DNA from: JAWXCH01 sp034440595
Lineage (GTDB): Bacteria; Planctomycetota; Planctomycetia; Pirellulales; JALHPA01
Direction of reading: 5' to 3'
Length of the DNA: 6,072 nucleotides
Assembly: GCA_034440595.1 (NCBI GenBank)
Contig: JAWXCH010000063.1
Location: forward strand, 1-6,072
Each line of letters opens with the position of its first letter. Position 1 is the stretch's first letter. This document shows, piece by piece, positions 1 through 5,754 of the stretch. Under the pieces are notes generated by a model. It was not told the DNA's origin. It ran no database searches and was given only the letters and a program-made list of their open reading frames with translations. The translations under genes and the position numbers were made by a program.

Positions 1-401
1 CGTAAATCCCGCTTGCTCGAAGTGACGGTCGGACGTAAGGGCTTGGTCGAACCCATAGTGCTTCATCACAACGAACGAAAAGCAGTCCACCACGCCCCAG
101 TTCTTGTCCGAGCGCTCGCCGTAAAGTTGAAGCGCTCGATCGCACAAATCTGGCTCGAAACCGATAACGTTCACACGAGGGCTATGGTGAGCTTGTTGGT
201 AGAGGCGAAAGGCAAATCCGCGGTGATGCGCGGCGGAGAGGCGGAGAGTGAGTTGAGCGTTTCCCACAGCACGCCTTCGCTGGTCAGCAGGGTGATCCCT
301 TCGCGAAGCACACGTTTCTGCCAGTCGATCGCCACTCGCCGGTGAGTGTCACCAGCTCGACTGAGGGCTACCCAGTAGGACGTGTCGGCGAAGAGAATCA
401 C
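1..401 (-). pseudogene. VapC-family PIN-domain toxin, frameshifted by an 8-bp duplication; 3' end beyond window
   Basis: PIN-domain toxins of the VapC type are Mg-dependent ribonucleases held in check by a cognate antitoxin. The frame opens with GTG at 401, three bases after the antitoxin stop. It reads MILFADTSYWVAL, with the first catalytic Asp at residue 6 and the acidic residue of TSEGVLWE at Glu42. After residue 54 the frame runs into unrelated sequence and stops at 171-173, giving only 76 aa. The missing half lies in another frame downstream and is unmistakably VapC: RSDKNWGVVDCFSFVVM, then ALTSDRHFEQAGFT at the window edge. The break coincides with an exact tandem 8-mer at 233-248. Deleting one copy joins the halves into an uninterrupted 131-codon frame, with the later acidic residues at Asp103 and Asp122. 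The 76-aa product lacks these, so it is probably inactive. The last few codons lie outside the window. A sequencing or assembly error is the main alternative. Confidence 0.88.
233..248. repeat. Exact 8-bp tandem duplication inside the toxin gene
   Basis: GCGGAGAG occurs twice head to tail (233-240 and 241-248). On the coding strand this is CTCTCCGC twice, after toxin codon 51 (Ser51). Eight extra bases shift the frame by +2, which is exactly the offset between the two halves of the toxin. With one copy removed the local protein reads LNSLSAAHHRGFAFRLYQQ and continues to the window edge without a stop. The repeat therefore explains the pseudogene completely. It looks like a replication-slippage duplication and could in principle revert. 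Confidence 0.92.
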
Positions 402-404
402 GAA

Positions 405-656
405 TCAAGCCGGCTTCTTGGGCGTGCCGTAAAGGTAATGGTCGTGCTGATACCCAAGATCGGCGGGTAGGCCGTCGTCCGGGATGGGATTCTCCATCAA
501 CCACTGCCAGAAGTTTTTGTCCTGCTCGACGGAAGGCGGCGGAGCCGACCCAGATACGAGAACAATCTCGACGCAGTCGCCAGGCGCGAGGCCGACAACC
601 GGCTCGTCGGGGACGAAGTGCTGACCGTCGAAATGGGCGGAAATAGTAGTGCTCAT
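405..656 (-). CDS. Antitoxin of the VapC-type pair (AF2212/DUF104-like)
   Basis: This 83-aa protein is probably the antitoxin of the PIN toxin that follows it three bases downstream; that antitoxin-first arrangement is typical of type II modules. The N-terminus MSTTISAHFDGQHFVPDEPV, followed by LAPGDCVEIVLV (about residues 24-35), matches the short beta-rich N-terminal pattern of antitoxins in the AF2212/DUF104-like group. There the rest of the chain usually wraps the toxin. The C-terminal half here (EQDKNFWQWLMENPIPDDG and onward) is acidic with aromatics, as expected for a toxin-binding tail. The ATG at 656 is the first in frame. I see no strong ribosome binding site before it. The gene is intact although its toxin is frameshifted. 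The family assignment rests on recalled pattern plus context; the pairing itself is secure. Confidence 0.8.
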   Translation of the reverse strand: MSTTISAHFDGQHFVPDEPVVGLAPGDCVEIVLVSGSAPPPSVEQDKNFWQWLMENPIPDDGLPADLGYQHDHYLYGTPKKPA

Positions 657-719
657 GTTGCAAGTTTACACCAATCGAGAAGTGTCAACCAACCAGATTC
701 TCGCGGAGCATTGAAATCC

Positions 720-900
720 ATGTTCGCTCGGCTTGGGAAAGCCAGCAGTGGCAGCCGGCGGTGGCACCTTGCGACTGCAGCCAGTACTGGCATCTTGCCG
801 CGAGAGTGAAAAGGAGCCTCTCCCAACCAAAGAAGTTCCTATGGACAGCATTGGCAAGATTGTTGAAACTGACAGCATCGAAGACGATTCACAGGAGTGA
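720..900 (+). pseudogene. Possible decayed small lipoprotein gene (one-base frameshift)
   Basis: An ATG at 720, with GGAG at 705-708 upstream, starts a 29-aa frame (MFARLGKASSGSRRWHLATAA...) that stops at 807-809. The neighbouring frame is open from 715 to 900 and contains LASC, a perfect lipobox, followed by a charged tail (RESEKEPLPTKEV ... DSIEDDSQE). Removing one base around 776-790 would join them into a 59-aa protein: basic N-region, short hydrophobic run LATAAVLAS, lipidated Cys, acidic tail. That is the architecture of a small lipoprotein. The stop lies 45 bases before the next gene, so the two could have shared a transcript. I do not recognise the family, and the reconstruction depends on an assumed indel. 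Chance is a real alternative. Confidence 0.3.
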
Positions 901-935
901 GTATCTACCGAAGGCACTACAGCTTCAATCATCAC

Positions 936-942
936 GGAGGGG
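936..942 (+). promoter_or_regulatory. Ribosome binding site of the 764-aa gene
   Basis: GGAGGGG is a near-ideal Shine-Dalgarno sequence; its GGAGG core (936-940) lies five bases before the ATG at 946. Together with the signal peptide that begins exactly there, it decides the start. Confidence 0.75.
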
Positions 943-945
943 CGG

Positions 946-3240
946 ATGCGGACAAATATCCGGTTTCTATCGCGATTAATACTTCTCATCTGCTTGGCAA
1001 CCGCAGACCATGCGGTGGCCGGTCCACCATTTGACCAGCCCGGCTTAGTTGAACTGAACGGCAAGCGATTGCAATTGTCCAGTCAGGCAGAAGAATATCG
1101 ACACAAGTCATTCCGCTTTGAATATCGTCTTGTGGTGAAGGATTCTCACGGCGAATTAAAAACTCTCAAATTTCAGTGTGAGGCAACTAATGGCTCATGT
1201 AGGTTCTTTCTGAGCGATGGAGATGGAATTCCCTGCTATCATCTTCTCGACGAGAGAATGGTCGTCGTTGGCGACGGACGTAATCCATCGATTTATGAAC
1301 TGGTCCGGATACGTTATCACTTCAAGATGAAGTCCTTGGATCATATGGGTTGCGAATCTACATTTAGCAGAACAGCCAACTCATCGCGAATTGATTTAGA
1401 CCTGCAATCGCTCATCGAAGAGTTTTTGGAGGAAGAGCATCAATATGATTTCAATGATGCATCAGGTACAGTTAGATTTACTACGTCCGGTGGATCAGTG
1501 CGAAATGTCACCTTGAGACGGGGTGCCAATGCCGGCGAATTTCCGCTTGAACGTCTAGAGGTGAAAAATTCTGCTGGCGAAGGCTTTGAGATTTTGAACA
1601 TTGAGATTGGGAACATTGCGCTTCCATCGATTGTGCCTGTCGGTGATATCCATTCTCAAAAACTTGGGACACTTCAACAGCTTGCGGAGATTGTGAATCC
1701 CGACCGCTTGCTTCAGTTTCCCGAACGTCCTGCCGTTGCCTCAGCCGGAAAATTACTTCGTGCGGGAATTAAGCCTTTCTCTAAGCTCTCCGCCGACGAA
1801 GCAGCGACCGTTCGCCAAGGGCTGAAAGCTATCCGATCGAAGGAAAACTCGACAGAAGTCAAAAAACAAATTGAGGAACTTGTCGGCGTCTTTATACACC
1901 ATGCACAGGGGCCGGCAACTGTTTTCAGACGTTGGGGAAAGCCCACATTCCAATATGTGTCCGGAAGCCGTACAGTCCGCTTTTTAGAAACCTCTCATGG
2001 GCCAGAGTTGGCCAACGACGTGATCGCGGAATTGACCGCCGCCGCTATTAATCCACAGACACATGATACAAACCGATTTCGTGCCTTCTATCTTCTGTAC
2101 TACTTGGAGCTTCCTTCCGATAAAGTGGCTGCCGTCGATGCCGCACTGAGGATTTCGCAGCACAAGCAGCATCTAGCCGTCTGGTGCGCCTATAAAATCC
2201 GAAACAGGATCGCGACCGATGCTGACTTGCAGATCATCAAAGACGCCCTAAAGCAGAAACACGCGGGCGACGCTAGGCAAATTCTTTTAGAAGCGCTCCT
2301 CAGCACCGGCGATTTTGCAGAATTTGAAGAACCGATTTACCAAATTTTAACCGATTTTGACACAATCAAACCGTATCGAATGGTTTTTCTAGATGCTGCC
2401 TCGCGCACCGCCGCTGGTCGCAGGTTGCTGCTTAAGGCGCTTAAGGAACCGTCCGACTCTTTGCCAACGTTGCAGATTATCCAGGCGATGCAAGGCCGCC
2501 TCCGCGATCAGGCACCCGAGATCATCCGCGTTGCTGCCGACGCAGAGATTGCCGAACTGGCCAAAGAATTAGCTCTGGACACGAGCCAACCGTTGACCTC
2601 TCGTATTCCTGCCGCACAACTGGTTTTATCCGGTCGGAAAGATCAAGAATTCGAGCGCCAATTCGTCTCCAACGTCCTGAAAATGCCAGGCAATAAAGAA
2701 ATCACGGAGCTGGTCCCTTTGCTTATCAATGCTGAAATTGACATGATCAACTATCTGCCAGAGATTGACAACCTTATGAAATCGAAAGACCATGTTCACC
2801 GAGTGATCGCTGGCCAGTTGCTCGGTAACTATGGGCCCAAAAATCCCACATCTGAACAACTTAAGGAAATGCGAGTTCGTGTGGAACAACTTCTGCAGGA
2901 TTCTGACGCGACTGTAGTTTTTCGTGCGGAGCCGTTGGTTGAACGAGTGCAAAGGCAGGGCGTCGACTTGTCAAAATACGAGTCGCACGTTCTCGCTCAC
3001 GTTCAATCTAGTACGGAACCGTATCAATTTGGCAAATTATCATTTCTGCTTGAGCGCGTTTCTAGCGGCGCGTACAGCAGTCCTATTCCGCAGGATTATA
3101 AGTCAGACGCCGGCGTAAAACTGGTGTTATCCAAGTTCATTCTCAAAAACATGGAACAATGGCGCAAAGAAGCCGCCGAGTGGGGAGCGAACCGCGCCGC
3201 GAATAAGCCCCCCAAGGTCGAACCGGCGATTGTGGAATAG
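946..3240 (+). CDS. Exported 764-aa protein with helical-repeat-like region, unknown function
   Basis: I do not recognise this family. The start at 946 is well supported by GGAGGGG at 936-942 and by a classical Sec signal peptide: basic N-region (MRTNIRFLSR), hydrophobic core (LILLICLA), and probable cleavage after Ala25 in AVA-GPP. The protein is therefore exported and, without other membrane segments, probably periplasmic or secreted. Residues 26-230 look beta-rich and contain four cysteines (78, 85, 97, 136) that could form disulfides. Residues 330-720 are mostly amphipathic helices of 15-20 residues with alternating Leu/Ala pattern, reminiscent of HEAT/ARM-type repeats though too divergent for me to phase. 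The tail (739-764) is charged and Pro-rich. No catalytic motif is visible. By eye the gene is more AT-rich than the methyltransferase next to it. It converges on that gene with only 64 bp between, where I see no convincing terminator. Confidence 0.9.
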   Translation: MRTNIRFLSRLILLICLATADHAVAGPPFDQPGLVELNGKRLQLSSQAEEYRHKSFRFEYRLVVKDSHGELKTLKFQCEATNGSCRFFLSDGDGIPCYHLLDERMVVVGDGRNPSIYELVRIRYHFKMKSLDHMGCESTFSRTANSSRIDLDLQSLIEEFLEEEHQYDFNDASGTVRFTTSGGSVRNVTLRRGANAGEFPLERLEVKNSAGEGFEILNIEIGNIALPSIVPVGDIHSQKLGTLQQLAEIVNPDRLLQFPERPAVASAGKLLRAGIKPFSKLSADEAATVRQGLKAIRSKENSTEVKKQIEELVGVFIHHAQGPATVFRRWGKPTFQYVSGSRTVRFLETSHGPELANDVIAELTAAAINPQTHDTNRFRAFYLLYYLELPSDKVAAVDAALRISQHKQHLAVWCAYKIRNRIATDADLQIIKDALKQKHAGDARQILLEALLSTGDFAEFEEPIYQILTDFDTIKPYRMVFLDAASRTAAGRRLLLKALKEPSDSLPTLQIIQAMQGRLRDQAPEIIRVAADAEIAELAKELALDTSQPLTSRIPAAQLVLSGRKDQEFERQFVSNVLKMPGNKEITELVPLLINAEIDMINYLPEIDNLMKSKDHVHRVIAGQLLGNYGPKNPTSEQLKEMRVRVEQLLQDSDATVVFRAEPLVERVQRQGVDLSKYESHVLAHVQSSTEPYQFGKLSFLLERVSSGAYSSPIPQDYKSDAGVKLVLSKFILKNMEQWRKEAAEWGANRAANKPPKVEPAIVE

Positions 3241-3304
3241 GGGTACTTGAGCAGACGAAGATTGGCACCTGGCCGGGCTACGTAGAGCTTTCCCCGCAAG
3301 GCGA

Positions 3305-4255
3305 TCACCCCACCGGTTTCCGCCCAACAATCGCCATTCCCCGGGCCGGCGTGCGGCGGATGTCGGTGAGGCCGGCTTCGCTCATCGCGCGGCGGACGTC
3401 GGGTTCGGTTTGCGGGGTGTCGTAAGACGGGCCGTACCAGTCAAAGGTGTCCATCACGCAGTAATCCCATTGGCGGCGCAAACTGCCGCGACCTAGATGA
3501 TGCCGGGCGGCATAGGGTAAGAAGTACGACAGCCGCTCGCCCAGCAGCCCGAACCAGGACAGGCACCAGCCGAACGGGAAACCGATCGCGGTCATGCACT
3601 TTGAAAACCGCAGCTTGCTCTGCGTCGGCAATTTTCCCACACCTAGCTTACGCAGCCAGTAACGAGGCGTGAACCAGTGTAGGCGACTGGCCATTGCCGA
3701 ACGTTCGTAAATCCACGTGGCTAGCTCTCCCCCCGGCTTGACGAAGCCGGCTAGATGGCGAATCCCTCCCAATGGGTCGGGTGTATGTTGCAGCACGCCG
3801 AGCGAATAGACGCCATCGCAGACCGCCGGGAGGAGCGGCAGGTCGAGGATGCTGCCGCGGATTAGCAGGTAATCTTTGCTGGGAAACCGCGATAGGGTGT
3901 TCGCACATGCGTTGATGGCTTCGGAGATATCGACGGCGATAACCCGCGCGCCGGCTTCCATGGCAATCTCGGCGAACCTGCCGGCCCCACAGCCACCGTC
4001 GAGCAGGATCTTGCCGCGGAGGTCGCCCGGCTTCCAGCCGGTCTCGGCATAAAAGCGGTCGCGCGATTCGGTATGTCCCGACAGCGAATCGATCTGGATC
4101 GCGCGGAAGCGGTTCCACTGGTCGCCGAAATTGGCGCAATAGTCGTCGTCCGGGTTGACGTATTCGAGCACGTTGCCGTTTCGCGAGAGCGGCTGCCGGG
4201 CTAATAACGATTCGAGGGGGATATCGGCCGTCAACGAGTGCTGCACGGTGGCCAT
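3305..4255 (-). CDS. Class I SAM-dependent methyltransferase
   Basis: The 316-aa protein has a complete Rossmann-type SAM-binding core. Motif I is LLDGGCGAGRFAE (residues 84-96). Asp109 in VIAVDIS is the acidic end of strand 2 that contacts the SAM ribose. LRG-like SILDLPL follows at about 135-141, then CDGVYSLGVLQHTPDP (146-161) and the post-core strand FVKPGGELATWIY (171-183). An N-terminal segment with FGDQWNRF (43-50) precedes the core, as in Methyltransf_11/25-type enzymes acting on small molecules, lipids or glycans. A C-terminal extension (about 184-316) includes an aromatic-rich stretch (WCLSWFGLLGERLSYFLPYA) that may bind a hydrophobic substrate; it is not clearly transmembrane. The substrate cannot be told from sequence. 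The ATG at 4255 has AGGA nine bases upstream. The gene is monocistronic here, with no biosynthetic neighbours. Higher G+C than the convergent 764-aa gene is apparent by eye. Confidence 0.92.
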   Translation of the reverse strand: MATVQHSLTADIPLESLLARQPLSRNGNVLEYVNPDDDYCANFGDQWNRFRAIQIDSLSGHTESRDRFYAETGWKPGDLRGKILLDGGCGAGRFAEIAMEAGARVIAVDISEAINACANTLSRFPSKDYLLIRGSILDLPLLPAVCDGVYSLGVLQHTPDPLGGIRHLAGFVKPGGELATWIYERSAMASRLHWFTPRYWLRKLGVGKLPTQSKLRFSKCMTAIGFPFGWCLSWFGLLGERLSYFLPYAARHHLGRGSLRRQWDYCVMDTFDWYGPSYDTPQTEPDVRRAMSEAGLTDIRRTPARGMAIVGRKPVG

Positions 4256-4283
4256 TCAGTCAGGTCCTTGATGGGGAACACCC

Positions 4284-4308
4284 TGGAATGCGACGAATGT
4301 CGCTTCCA
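4284..4308 (-). other. Hairpin in the leader of the methyltransferase gene
   Basis: TGGAA(t)GCGAC, loop GAAT, GTCGCTTCCA forms a 10-bp stem with one bulged base. It lies 28 bases upstream of the methyltransferase ATG and downstream of the candidate promoter at 4325-4353, so it would be in the 5' untranslated RNA. No T-run follows on either strand, which argues against a terminator. A role in mRNA stability or as a protein site is inference. Confidence 0.45.
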
Positions 4309-4324
4309 AAGGATATCAGGCCCT

Positions 4325-4353
4325 AGAATAACTGACCACGTTTCGCCTAGCAA
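4325..4353 (-). promoter_or_regulatory. Candidate sigma70-type promoter of the methyltransferase gene
   Basis: On the minus strand TTGCTA (4348-4353) and TATTCT (4325-4330) are separated by exactly 17 bases. Each matches four of six consensus bases. Transcription would start near 4318, about 60 bases before the ATG. The position is sensible, but both boxes are imperfect and planctomycete promoters are poorly defined. Confidence 0.35.
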
Positions 4354-4511
4354 CATTTGGGACGAAACCGCGGCCGCTGACTGTGAGGTTAGCGACGTAA
4401 ACGGTGCAGATTATTCCGTTTTGCGCTATTGTTCGGACACGTCGCCCGTAGGCCGCCCTGAAAAACGCGCGAAAGAACGACTACCAAATCCCGGAAGTTA
4501 AGATAGGTAAG

Positions 4512-4583
4512 AGGCGCCGGTGGGAGTCGAACCCACGATGGTGGATTTGCAATCCACTGCCTTAGCCTCTTGGCGACGGCGCC
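4512..4583 (-). tRNA. tRNA-Cys (anticodon GCA)
   Basis: A full cloverleaf folds from 4583 down to 4512 (72 nt). Acceptor stem GGCGCCG pairs perfectly with CGGCGCC. The D stem is GCC/GGC. The anticodon stem GTGGA/TCCAC holds loop TTGCAAA with anticodon GCA (at 4548-4550). The T arm GTGGG-TTCGACT-CCCAC is canonical. The discriminator is U, an identity element of tRNA-Cys, which supports the anticodon call. CCA is not encoded (TCTT follows), so it must be added by nucleotidyltransferase. The gene stands alone, with its own promoter just upstream. No integrase or duplicated 3' end suggests use as an attachment site. Confidence 0.97.
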
Positions 4584-4595
4584 TGATGTTTGGTA

Positions 4596-4624
4596 ACTCT
4601 AGGAAAACATTGCCTGCTGGTCAA
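4596..4624 (-). promoter_or_regulatory. Promoter of tRNA-Cys
   Basis: On the minus strand TTGACC (4619-4624, five of six) and TAGAGT (4596-4601, four of six) are spaced by exactly 17 bases. The -10 box ends 12 bases before the tRNA 5' end, giving a leader of about six bases. Spacing, position and box quality agree well with a housekeeping sigma70 promoter. Confidence 0.65.
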
Positions 4625-4625
4625 G

Positions 4626-4645
4626 AGAGCCTCCACAGAGGCTCT
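4626..4645. other. Perfect 8-bp hairpin abutting the tRNA promoter
   Basis: AGAGCCTC and GAGGCTCT form a perfect inverted repeat around a CACA loop, one base upstream of the tRNA -35 box. No proper T-run follows on either strand (TTCTGTGT on plus), so terminator function is doubtful. It may be a protein-binding site or an upstream element of the tRNA promoter; that is inference. Confidence 0.45.
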
Positions 4646-5070
4646 TCTGTGTCGAACCGGTTGGAACAAATCCAAACAGCGATAGGACTTATCGGCATTC
4701 AGGTGAAATCGTGCAAGAGCAGTTTATGAGTCGCGGAGTTGTTGTGTGTCACGAGAGGTACACCGCCGTTCAACAAAACCGGACGCTAGCGCGTTTCGGC
4801 TGATAGGGATATGTCGAACACTATCGCGCTGGGGCTGATGGCGTGTGATGCTCAATGTGAATGCCGATTGCGAAAAATATGCGGATTGCGTGACTTAACG
4901 GCAAACAAGGCACTGTTTCGGAAGAATCCGGTTCTGGCTCCTGGGGGCTGGTAGGTAAATGCTGGCGACCTCCGATTGCGTGAAGTGAAGCTAGCGGATG
5001 GATCGATGCAAGCTATTGAGAGGCCCCGGTGGCGTTCGCGCGGCGAATGAGTCACTGGGACCAGCGCCAT
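4646..5070. other. Gene-poor stretch with weak short repeats
   Basis: No reading frame here has a credible start, composition or family resemblance. Two kinds of weak repetition are visible. One is a 22-bp imperfect direct repeat (16 of 22 identical) at 4787-4808 and 4822-4843, containing GGCTGAT. The other is GATTGCG, three times (4866, 4884, 4974), spaced 18 and 90 bases. CGCTAGCG at 4784-4791 is palindromic and GCTAGC recurs at 4990-4995. I see no clear promoter for the gene at 5087, although one must lie in or near this stretch. Confidence 0.4.
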
Positions 5071-5086
5071 GGAGGAAAGGATTCCC

Positions 5087-5422
5087 ATGCGACTATTCAC
5101 GCTAGTCTCTCGTTTAGGTGTCGATCAAGAGGTCCGTCGTCTCGGTCAGGAGATCGCCCGCCGCTTGCATCCGCAGATCTCTCCCTTGGCACAAGCTCGT
5201 GCCCGCCAGATGACACTGCCGGAATTGCGCGGTTATTTGCGTGCTCGGGCTGGTGGCTTGGTCAAGCAACAGACCACCGACACATTGGCCGAACTTGGTG
5301 TCACGGACCTGGTATGGCACTTTGAAGTAGCCTCCCACGCCTTGGAATCACTGATTCAGTCGGTGGTCGGCGACCTGGTCGCTCGGCGTCCCGCTAGGGC
5401 TGCTGCTCGGCAGGCCGCCTAA
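5087..5422 (+). CDS. Small helical protein of unknown function (111 aa)
   Basis: The start at 5087 is chosen because GGAGGAAAGG (5071-5080) forms a strong ribosome binding site six bases upstream. A second in-frame ATG at 5069 would place this site inside the gene. The protein begins MRLFTLVSRLGVDQEVRRLG and appears all-helical. Helices are visible around residues 9-26, 44-57 (LPELRGYLRARAGG), 58-69 and 76-100. There is no signal peptide and no membrane segment, so it is cytosolic. It is rich in Arg and Ala with few Lys, and ends in a basic Ala/Arg tail (ARRPARAAARQAA) that could touch nucleic acid; this last point is inference. I recognise no family or catalytic motif. It stands alone, with two strong hairpins downstream that suit a monocistronic transcript. 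Confidence 0.75.
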   Translation: MRLFTLVSRLGVDQEVRRLGQEIARRLHPQISPLAQARARQMTLPELRGYLRARAGGLVKQQTTDTLAELGVTDLVWHFEVASHALESLIQSVVGDLVARRPARAAARQAA

Positions 5423-5450
5423 GCTGCAATTGAACTCTGGCATTCAAGCT

Positions 5451-5485
5451 GGCCAAAAACAAGCAGGGCAGTGCTGGTTTTGGCT
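5451..5485 (+). terminator. Hairpin after the 111-aa gene, possible terminator
   Basis: GCCAAAAACAAGCA (5452-5465) pairs with TGCTGGTTTTGGC (5472-5484) around loop GGGCAG: 12 base pairs with one mismatch and one bulged A. It begins 29 bases after the stop codon. The U-run is within the 3' arm rather than after it, so termination is plausible but not classical. Confidence 0.4.
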
Positions 5486-5508
5486 CGTTGCACGATTCCA
5501 GATGCCCG

Positions 5509-5548
5509 TGGCTACGGCCTGGCAGAGGGGGGCCAGGCCGTATTGCCA
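5509..5548 (+). terminator. Strong hairpin, probable terminator or RNA structure
   Basis: TACGGCCTGGC (5513-5523) and GCCAGGCCGTA (5532-5542) form a perfect 11-bp stem around an AGAGGGGG loop. TGGC/GCCA adds four more pairs beyond a TT bulge. A moderately T-rich segment (TTTCTAGGCTTTCTTC) follows on the plus strand, which fits a terminator for the 111-aa gene. The purine-rich G-run loop is unusual. Confidence 0.5.
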
Positions 5549-5664
5549 TTTCTAGGCTTTCTTCTGGTCAAGGTTCGGCCTATTGTGCCCTCCCGGATTG
5601 AGATTCTTGGCGTAAAGGCATTGGCAATTGCGACTTGCCGGCTTCAGAACTAGAATGGACCGCT

Positions 5665-5716
5665 TTCGCCGACCGCCAGTGGCCTCTTTTTGCCGTTGGT
5701 GAAGACAATCGGCGAA
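5665..5716. repeat. 8-bp inverted repeat upstream of phosphofructokinase
   Basis: TTCGCCGA (5665-5672) and TCGGCGAA (5709-5716) are perfect inverted copies, 36 bases apart, ending 38 bases before the phosphofructokinase start. They could be paired operator half-sites or a leader stem. An 8-bp match at this distance can also occur by chance. Confidence 0.3.
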
Positions 5717-5754
5717 GTTTCTAGCCTTTGTAGATTAGTCAACCGGATCCATTC

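Larger units (their letters stand above)
5423..5754. other. Intergenic stretch between the 111-aa gene and phosphofructokinase
   Basis: No convincing gene lies in these 332 bases. A 60-codon frame from a GTG at 5471 covers both hairpin sequences, lacks a ribosome binding site and resembles nothing known. The stretch holds the two hairpins at 5451-5485 and 5509-5548 and an inverted repeat at 5665-5716. I could not pick a promoter for the phosphofructokinase gene with confidence. Confidence 0.5.

Noticed and set aside
218..250. Programmed -1 ribosomal frameshift that would make full-length VapC
   Set aside because: The frame offset would allow it, but there is no slippery heptamer or stimulatory pseudoknot, and the 8-bp duplication explains the shift fully.
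13..345. 110-codon open frame on the plus strand
   Set aside because: It is antisense to the VapC coding sequence, both before and after the duplication, which has clear PIN-domain conservation.
663..688. TTGACA and TAAACT before the antitoxin gene on the minus strand
   Set aside because: The -35 box is perfect but the spacing is only 14 bases, too short for a normal sigma70 promoter; no -10 box appears at 17.
982..993. Lipoprotein signal at Cys16 of the 764-aa protein
   Set aside because: The residue before the Cys is Ile, which does not fit a lipobox, and a good signal peptidase I site (AVA-G) follows.
666..1064. 132-codon open frame on the minus strand
   Set aside because: It overlaps the signal peptide end of the 764-aa gene, and resembles no protein.
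2626..2952. 108-codon open frame on the minus strand
   Set aside because: It lies wholly inside the 764-aa gene on the opposite strand, without a ribosome binding site or motif.
3241..3304. Bidirectional terminator between the convergent genes
   Set aside because: Only a short CTACGTAG palindrome is present, with no stem long enough and no T-run.
3648..4139. 163-codon open frame on the minus strand
   Set aside because: It is a second frame of the methyltransferase gene, very rich in Arg and Pro, with no domain; high G+C explains its openness.
4520..4729. 69-codon plus-strand frame beginning MGVEPTMVDLQSTA
   Set aside because: Its first third is the complement of tRNA-Cys; this is the familiar spurious protein produced by translating tRNA antisense.
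4852..5100. 82-codon minus-strand frame
   Set aside because: It has no ribosome binding site, low-quality composition, and runs over the start of the 111-aa gene.
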